This document shows, in pieces, positions 53,901-62,900 of a stretch of DNA of 64,000 nt. How positions within the stretch are numbered: position 1 is the stretch's first letter; the number at the start of each line of letters is the position of its first letter. Location: the NCBI GenBank assembly GCA_014656495.1, contig BNCN01000013.1:183686-247685 (forward strand). The letters run 5' to 3'. Source of the DNA: Comamonas sp. KCTC 72670 (GTDB lineage: Bacteria; Myxococcota; Myxococcia; Myxococcales; Myxococcaceae). The notes below the pieces were generated by a model, which saw nothing but the letters and a program-made list of their open reading frames with translations, was not told the origin of the DNA and did not search any database. Both the position numbers and the translations under genes were made by a program.

Positions 53901-56900
53901 GGGCACATCCTGGTGCGAATAGGCGCCGAGCGTCACCTCTCGAACCCGGGCGAGGAGTTCCCGGAACGAGGGGTTTCCATCCAGCCGGGTCCTGAGCACC
54001 AGCGTGTTGACGAAGAAGCCGATGAGCCCCTCTGTCTCCGCGCGCGTGCGCCCCGCGATGGGGGACCCCACGCACACGTCCTCCTGCCCCGAGTAGCGCG
54101 CCAGCACCGCTTGGAACGCCGCGAGCAACACCATGAAAGCAGTGGCGCCCTCCTGGTGGCCGAGCGCGCGCACCGCATCGGACAGCTCGCGTCCCAGCGC
54201 GAAGGGAACGATGGCCCCTTCCAGGGACTGGACCGCCGGACGCGGCCTGTCCGTCGGCAGCTCCAGCAGGCGCGGGGCCCCAGCCAGTTGCCGCGACCAA
54301 TAGCCGAGCTGCGCCTCCAGGACCTCGCCCTGGAGCCACTCACGCTGCCAGACCGCGTAGTCCGCGTATTGCAGCGGCAGCTCCGGCAACAGGGGTGCGT
54401 GGCCCTGTGAGAAGGCCGCGTAGAGCTGCCCCATCTCGTCGACCAGCCGGCCCATGGACCAACCATCCGAGACGATGTGGTGCATCACCAGCACCAGCAG
54501 GTGCTCCTGATCGGACACGATGAGCAAGGCGATGCGCAGCAACGGTCCGCGCTCCAGGTCGAACGGACGCTGCGAGGCCTCTTGCGCGAGCCGCTGGGCC
54601 TCCGCCTCCCGTTGAAGCGTCGGCAGCGTCCGCAGGTCCACGACGTCGAGCCGCACATCGCCACGGGCGTCGATGACCTGCACCGGCGCCCCATCCTGGA
54701 CCTTGAAGGTGGTGCGCAGGGACTCGTGCCGCAGGACCAGCGCCTCGAAGCTCTGCTTCAGTGCCTCCACGTTCAACGGCCCGTTCAACCACACGGACGC
54801 GGGGACGTTGTAGACGGTGCTGCTCGGCTCGAGTTGCGCGAGGAACCACAGGCGCTGCTGCGCGAATGACAGAGGCAGCGGCCTGTCTCGCGGCACGCGG
54901 ACCAGGAGCGGGGTACCCGACGGACGCGCCGTGCCATCCGTACGCACCAGGCGCAGCGCCAGCCTGTCCACGCTGGGAGACTCGAAAACCTCGCGCAGGG
55001 AGAGCTCGACGCCCAGCTCTTCCCGGATACGGGACACCAACTGCGTCGCCAGAAGCGAATGGCCGCCCAGCGCGAAGAAGTCCGCCCCCAGGCCGACGCG
55101 CTCGATGCGCAGCACACCCTCGAAGATGGCGGCCAGCTTCTTCTCGGCCTCCGTCCGCGGCGGCAGATACACACCGGCCGCCAGCCGCTCCGCATCGGGT
55201 GCGGGCAGCGCCTTGCGGTCCACCTTGCCGTTGGGCGTCAGTGGCAGCGCCTTCAGCGATACGAACGCCGAGGGCACCATGTACGCCGGAAGCCGTTGCC
55301 GCAGGTGCTCACGCAGATGATCCGCGTCAGGCCATGCGTCGTCGCGCGGCGTCACGTACGCGACGAGCCGCTTGCCTTCCGCGCCGTCCTCACGGGCCAC
55401 CACAACGGCCTCGTTGACGCCCGGGTGGGCCGCCAGCGCTGCTTCGATTTCCCCTGGTTCGATGCGGTAGCCGCGCACCTTCACCTGCGTGTCCGCTCGT
55501 CCGAGGAACTCCAGCGTCCCGTTCCCCAGCCACCTCACCACGTCCCCTGTGCGGTACAGCCGCTCTCCGTCCCCAAACGGGCTCGGCACGAAGCGCTCCG
55601 CCGTCAACTCCGGCCGCCCCACGTACCCCACCGCCAACCCGTCTCCCCCTACGTACAGCTCGCCAGGCACTCCCACCGGCGCGGGGTTGAGCTGCGCATC
55701 CAGCACGTACGTCGTCGTGTTCGGCACGGGCCGCCCAATCGACACCGTGGCGCCAACGTCCTCCGGCTTCTCCAGCCGGTACGTACTGGAGAACGTCGTG
55801 TTCTCCGTCGGCCCGTACCCGTTGATGAGCACCTGCCCCGACGCCAGTCGCTCCTTCACCCGGGCCACCGGCAGCGCATCGCCTCCCGCGAGCAACTGCT
55901 TCACCTTCGCCAGCGCCTGCGGCTGCCTCGCCTGCATCTGCTCGAACAGCGCCGCCGTCAGCCACAGCGATGTGACTCCCGCCTCGCCCAACTTCCGGCC
56001 CAACTCCTCCAGCGACGGCGTCCCCGCCGGGTACACCACCAGCTTCGACCCGTGCAGCAACGCGCCCCAGAGTTCCAGCGTGGAGGCATCGAAGGAGATG
56101 GGCGCCAACTGCAGCCACACCTCCTCTGGCCCGAAGTGGGCGAAGTCCGTCCCCAATACCAGCCGCGACACCGCTCGGTGCGGCACGCCCACACCCTTCG
56201 GCTTCCCCGTACTCCCTGACGTGAACATCACGTACGCCAGACTCTCCCCTCCCGTCCCGCCACCGAGGTTGCTCTCCGGCTGCCTCGCAATGAGCGCGTC
56301 CCACTCCGTGTCCACGCTCACCGCATGATCCGCCCCACCAAGACCCGTGTTCAGGAGCAACGCATGTTGCCCAACCCAGAGCTTCACACCTGATTCACGT
56401 GCCATCCAGGTGAGGCGTTCGGCCGGGTAGCTGGCATCCAGCGGGACGTACACACCACCCGCCTTCAGGATACCCAGCACGCTCACCACCAACTCCAGCG
56501 AGCGCTCCACGCACAGCCCCACCCGCACCTCGGGACCCACGCCCTTGGCCTTCAGGTGGTGCGCCAACTGATTCGCCCGGCGATTCAGCTCGTCGTACGT
56601 CAGTCGCTCGCCCTCGTACTCCACCGCCACCGCATGCGGCGTCCGCGTCACCTGTCGCTCGAAGAGCACATTCAAGCTGACGTCGCGCGGGTAGTCCGTC
56701 GTCCTCCCACTCCACGACTGAAGCCGCTGCTGCTCATCGGCCTCCATCAGCGGCAGTTCGCCGAGTCGCGTCTCCGGCTTCGAAACCGCCGCCTCCGCAA
56801 GCACTCTCAAGTGCCTCAGCAGCCGCTCCACCGTCTCCGGCTCGAACAAGTCGCTGTTGTACTCCAGCGCTCCCGACAGGCCTCCCTCGCTCGTCTCCCC

Positions 56901-59900
56901 CACTCCCAGCGTCAGCTCGAACTTCGACGTCCTCCCCGCTGACTCCGCCGCCTCCACCTTCAGCCCCGGTAGGCTCACTTCCCCTCCCGGTGCGTTCTGC
57001 AGCACCAGCATCACCTGGAAGAGCGGACTGCGGCTCATGTCCCTCTCCGGCTCCAACTCCTCCACCACTCTCTCGAATGGCACTTCCTGGTGCGCGTACG
57101 CTCCCAGCGTCACCTCTCTCGCCTCCCTCACCAGCTCCCGGAAGCTCTTCCCTCCCTCCACCTTCCCCCTCAACACCAGCGTGTTGACGAAGAAGCCAAT
57201 CAGCCCCTCCGTCTCACCCCTCGTCCGGTTCGCGATGGCCGTTCCCACACAAACCTCTTCCTGCCTCGCGTACCTCGACAGCACCACCTGGAATGCCGCC
57301 AGCAGCACCATGAAGGGCGTGGCTCCTTCACTCTGCGCCAGCGCCTTCACCTCGCCCCACAGCCCCTTCGGCCACTCCAGCCCCTTCGTCCCGCCTCGGT
57401 AACTCTGCACCGCCGGCCTCGGCTTGTCCGTCGGCAACTCCAGCGCCGCAGGTGCCCCCTCCAACACCCTCCTCCAGTACCCGAGCTGCTCCTCCAGCAC
57501 CTCGCCCTGCAGCCACTCCCTCTGCCACACCGCGTAGTCCGCGTACTGCACCGGCAACTCTGGCAGCGGCGACGCCTTCCCCTCGCTGAAGGCCCCGTAC
57601 AGCGCCACCAACTCCTTCACCAGAATCCCCATCGACCAGCCGTCCGACACGATGTGGTGCATCACCACCACCAACTCGTGCTCCTCCTCCCCCTTCCTCA
57701 CCAGCGTCGCCCTCAGCAGCGGCCCTGTCTCCAGGTTGAATGGACGAAGCGCCTCTGCGTCCGCGATCCGCCGCGCCTCGATAGACCGTTCAGCTTCCAG
57801 CCACGGACGGAGGTCCACCACATCCAACCGGATGTCCGTCGCATCAGAGACGACCTGTACGGGTGTCCCCCCACGCGCCTGGAATGTCGTGCGCAGCGAC
57901 TCATGGCGCCGCACCAGGGCGTCGAAGCTGCGCTCGAGCGCGCGGGAATCGAGCGCCCCCCTCAGCCGAACTGCCACGGGCACGTTGTAGAACGCCCCCC
58001 CTGACTCCATCTGGTCGAGGAACCACAGCCGCTGCTGCGCGAATGACAACGGCAGCGCGCGCTCACGAGAGGCCCGACGCAGCGGTGGCGCCTCCAGCGC
58101 ACTTGGCGTTGGGTCCGCGGACTCCAGCCTCCGCGCCAGACGCTCCACCGTCGGAGATTCGAAGACGTCCCTCAGTGGCAACTCCACCTGGAATGACTCA
58201 CGCACGCGCGACACGAGCTGTGTCGCCAGCAATGAATGTCCACCCAAGTCGAAGAAGTCGCCGTCCACGCCGACGCGTTCGACGTGCAGCACTTCCGCGA
58301 AAATGCTCGCGAGCTTCTTCTCCGTCGCTGTTCTCGGTGCATCGAATCGCTCAGCGTCGACGCGTTGAGCCTCTGGTACGGGCAGGGCCTTGCGGTCCAC
58401 CTTGCCGTTGGGCGTCAGCGGCAGTGCCTCCAACACCACGTACGCCGACGGCACCATGTACTCCGGGAGCCGCTGCTTCACATGGCTGCGCAGTGCACTG
58501 GCTTCGACCTCCGCGCCCTCTTGCGCCGTGACGTACGCGACGAGCCGCTTGCCTTCGGCGCCATCCTCACGCGCCACCACAACGGCTTCATTGACACCCG
58601 GGTGAGTCGCCAGCGCTGCTTCGACTTCCCCTGGTTCGATGCGGTAGCCGCGCACCTTCACCTGCGTGTCCGCTCGTCCGAGGAACTCCAGCGTCCCGTT
58701 CCCCAGCCACCGCACCACGTCCCCTGTGCGGTACAGCCGCTCTCCATCGCCAAACGGGCTCGGTACGAAGCGCTCCGCCGTCAGCTCCGGACGCCCCACG
58801 TACCCCACCGCCAACCCGTCTCCACCCACATACAGCTCGCCAGGCACTCCCACCGGCGCGGGGTTGAACTGCGCGTCCAGCACGTACGTCGTCGTGTTCG
58901 GCACGGGTCGCCCAATCGACACCGTGGCGCCCACGTCCTCCGGCTTCTCCATCCGGTACGTCGCGGAGAACGTCGTGTTCTCCGTCGGCCCGTACCCGTT
59001 GATGAGCACCTGCCCCGCGGCCAACCGCTCCTTCACGCGGGCCACCGGCAACGCATCACCACCCGCCAAGAGTTGCTTCACCTTCGCCAGTGCCTGCGGC
59101 TGCCTCGCCTGCATCTGCTCGAACAGCGCCGCCGTCAGCCACAGCGACGTGACTTCTGCCTCTTCCAGCTTGCGGCCCAACTGCTCCAGCGACGGCGTCC
59201 CCGCCGGGTACACCACCAGCTTCGCCCCGTGCAGCAGCGCGCCCCAGACTTCCAGCGTGGAGGCGTCGAAGGAGATGGGTGCCAACTGCAGCCACACCTC
59301 CTCAGGCCCGAAGCGCGCGAAGTCCGTCCCCAGCACCAACCGCGACACCGCTCGGTGCGGCACGCCCACGCCCTTGGGCCTCCCGGTGCTCCCCGACGTG
59401 AACATCACGTACGCGAGGTTCTCTCCACCCACGCACGGAACAGGGTTGCTCTCCGGTTGCGTCGCGATGAGCGCGTCCCACTCCGTGTCCACACTCACCA
59501 CCAACTCGCTGCCAGACGCCACCTCATCCGCCAGCCGCTCCTGTGCGACCAGCACCGCCACCCCGGCCTCGCGCTTCATCCACGCGAGCCGCTCCAGTGG
59601 GTAGCTGGCATCCAGCGGGACGTACACACCACCCGCCTTCAGGATGCCCAGCACGCTCACCACCAACTCCAGCGAGCGCTCCACGCACAACCCCACCCGC
59701 ACCTCGGGGCCCACACCCAACGCCCGCAGGTGGTGCGCAAGCTGGTTCGCACGACGGTTCAGCTCGCCGTACGTCAGTCGCTCGCCCTGGTATTCCACCG
59801 CCACCGCATCTGGCGTCCGTGACACCTGTGCTTCGAACAACGCCGCCAGCGACTTCTCGCGCGGGTACTCAGCCACTGCCCCGCTCCACGCATCCACCAG

Positions 59901-62900
59901 TCGCTGCTGCTCTTCCCTCCCCATCAGCGGGAGCGCGCCAAGACGGGTCTGGGGCGCATTCACCGCGGCCTCCAGCAACACCTGCAGGTGCCTCAACAAC
60001 CGGTCCACCGTCTCGGCTTCGAACAGGTCGCTGTTGTAGTTGGCCGCGGCAACGGCTCCATCCGGGACCTCTTGGAGCACCAGCGACAGTTCGAACTTCG
60101 ACGTCTTGCCTTCGGACGCCATGCCCGAAAGCCTCAGTCCGTCCTGCAGTGTCACCGTAGTGGCCGGTGTGTTCTGAAGCGTCAACGTCACCTGGAACAG
60201 GGGGCTGCGGCTCAGGTCGCGCTCGGGTTGAAGTTCCTCCACCAGTTTCTCGAACGGGACCTCTTGGTGCGCGTACGCCCCCAGGGTCGTCTCTCGCATT
60301 TGCCTCAGCAAATCCAGGAAACGGTCCTCTGGCTTTACCTTCGCCCTCAGCACCAGCATGTTGGCGAAGAAGCCAATCAGCCCTTCCGTCTCACCATGCG
60401 TGCGCCCGGCGATAGGCGAACCCACGCTCACGTCATCCTGCCCCGCGTATCTCGACAGCAACACCTGGTACGCAGCGAGCAGCACCATGAAAGGTGTCGC
60501 GCCCTCGCGATGAGCCAGCGCCTTGACGCGAGTCCACAGAGACTTCGGCCAGTGATGGTCGAGATGACCGCCGCGGAAGCTCTGAACCGGAGGCCGAGGT
60601 CTGTCGGTCGGCAGCCCCAGGGCGGTTGAAGCCCCCGAAAGCTGCCGCCTCCAGTAAGCGAGTTGCGCCTCCAGGACCTCGCCCTGAAGCCAATCCCGTT
60701 GCCAGACCGCGTAATCGGGATACTGGACCGGCAGCGCAGGCAGCGGCGAAGCGCGGCCATGAGAGAACGCCTCGTACAACGCGGCGACCTCACGCACGAG
60801 GATGTCCATCGACCAGCCGTCCGCGACGATGTGGTGCATGACGAGCACCAGCACATGCTCCTGCTCGGAAAGCCGTATCAGCGTCACTCGGAGGAGCGGT
60901 CCGCTTTCGAGGTCGAAGGGCTGATGGGCCTCCAGCGCTGCCAGTTGAGTGGCCTCCTGTGTGGAGCTGATCTCCACCTGCCGGAAAACCCTCGGAGCCT
61001 CCGCCGAGATGACCTGCACCGGCATTCCGTCACGATGGCTGAACGTGGTCCTCAGTGCCTCGTGACGGCGCACGAGTCCCTCGAAGCTCCGCTGGAGAAC
61101 GTCCGCGTCCAGCAGTCCTTCCACCCGAAGCACGGCGGGCACGTTGTAGGACGCACTCCCCGGAGCCATACGGTCCAGCAGCCAGAGCCGCTGCTGCGCA
61201 AACGAAGGAGGCAACACCAGGCTGCCATCCGCACGCGCCTTCAGCGGGGGCGCAATCACACCGCCGCCGGAGCGGACAACCCGATCCACACGTTCCGCGA
61301 GCGCAGCCAAGGTGGCTGCTTCGAACAGCTCGCGCAGTGGCAGTTCAACCCCGAACGTGCCTCGGATTCGCGACACCGCCTGGGTTGCCAACAGCGAGTG
61401 GCCACCCAGCTCGAAGAAGTTGTCCGTCAGGCCGATGCGCTCGACACCGAGCACCTGCGAGTAGATCGCCGCCAGCAGTTCTTCAGTGGGTGTGCGCGGG
61501 GCTTCGTAGCCGGAACCTGCTGTGCGTTCGCCTGACCATGGCGACGGCAAGGCCTTACGATCGATCTTCCCATTTGGCGTCAGTGGCAGCTCGTCCAGCA
61601 CCACGTACGCCGACGGCACCATGTACTCCGGCAACCGCTGCTTCACGTGAGCACGGAGCGCGCTTGAATCCAGCTTGGCGTCCGCCTGGGCTGTGACATA
61701 CGCGACCAGTCGTTTGCCTTCGGCCCCATCCTCACGCGCCACGACGACGGCTTCATTGACGCCCGGGTGGGCCGCCAGCGCGGCTTCGATTTCCCCGGGG
61801 TCGATACGGTACCCACGCACCTTCACCTGCGTATCCGCCCGGCCGAGGAACTCCAGCGTCCCGTTCCCCAGCCACCGCACCACGTCGCCCGTGCGGTACA
61901 ACCGCTCTCCGTCCCCAAACGGGCTCGGCACGAAGCGCTCCGCCGTCAACTCCGGCCGCCCCACGTACCCCACCGCCAAACCGTCTCCTCCCAAATACAG
62001 CTCGCCAGGCACTCCCACCGGCGCGGGGTTGAACTGCGCGTCCAGCACGTACGTCGTCGTGTTCGGCACGGGCCGCCCAATCGACACCGTGGCGCCCACG
62101 TCCTCCGGCTTCTCCATCCGGTACGTACTGGAGAACGTCGTGTTCTCCGTCGGCCCGTACCCGTTGATGAGCACCCTCCCTGCAGCCAACCGCTCCTTCA
62201 CTCGGGCCACCGGCAGCGCGTCGCCTCCCGCGAGCAACTGCTTCACCTTCGCCAGTGCCTGCGGCTGCCTCGCCTGCATCTGCTCGAACAGCGCCGCCGT
62301 CAGCCACAGCGACGTGACTTCCGCCTCGCCCAGCTTCCGGCCCAACTCCTCCAGCGACGGAGTCCCTGCCGGGTACACCACCAGTTTCGCCCCGTGCAGC
62401 AGCGCGCCCCACAACTCCAGCGTCGACGCGTCGAAGGAGATGGGCGCCAACTGCAACCACACCTCCTCTGGCCCGAAGCGCGCGAAGTCCGTCTCCAACA
62501 CCAACCGAGACACCGCTCGGTGCGGCACGCCCACGCCCTTGGGCTTCCCCGTGCTCCCTGACGTGAACATCACGTACGCGAGGTTCTCTCCACATACACA
62601 CGGGCCAGGATTGCTCTCCGGTTGCCCTGCAATGAGCGCGTCCCACTCGGTGTCCACACTCACGATTGGAGTCCCATCCGCGAGGCGGAGACTCCTGTTC
62701 AGCGAGTGCTGCCCAACGAAGGCCTTTACGTCTGCATCGTGGACCATCCACCTCAACCGTTCCTGCGGATAGGTCGCATCCAACGGGACGTACACGCCTC
62801 CCGCCTTCAGGATGCCAAGCACGCTCACCACCAACTCCAGCGAGCGCTCCACACACAGCCCCACCCGCACCTCGGGGCCTACGCCCATCGCTTTCAGATG

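Noticed and set aside
55059..59822. Plus-strand open frames inside the NRPS region
   Set aside because: They recur with the same His/Arg/Pro-rich pattern at each module because they are antisense to repeated domains.
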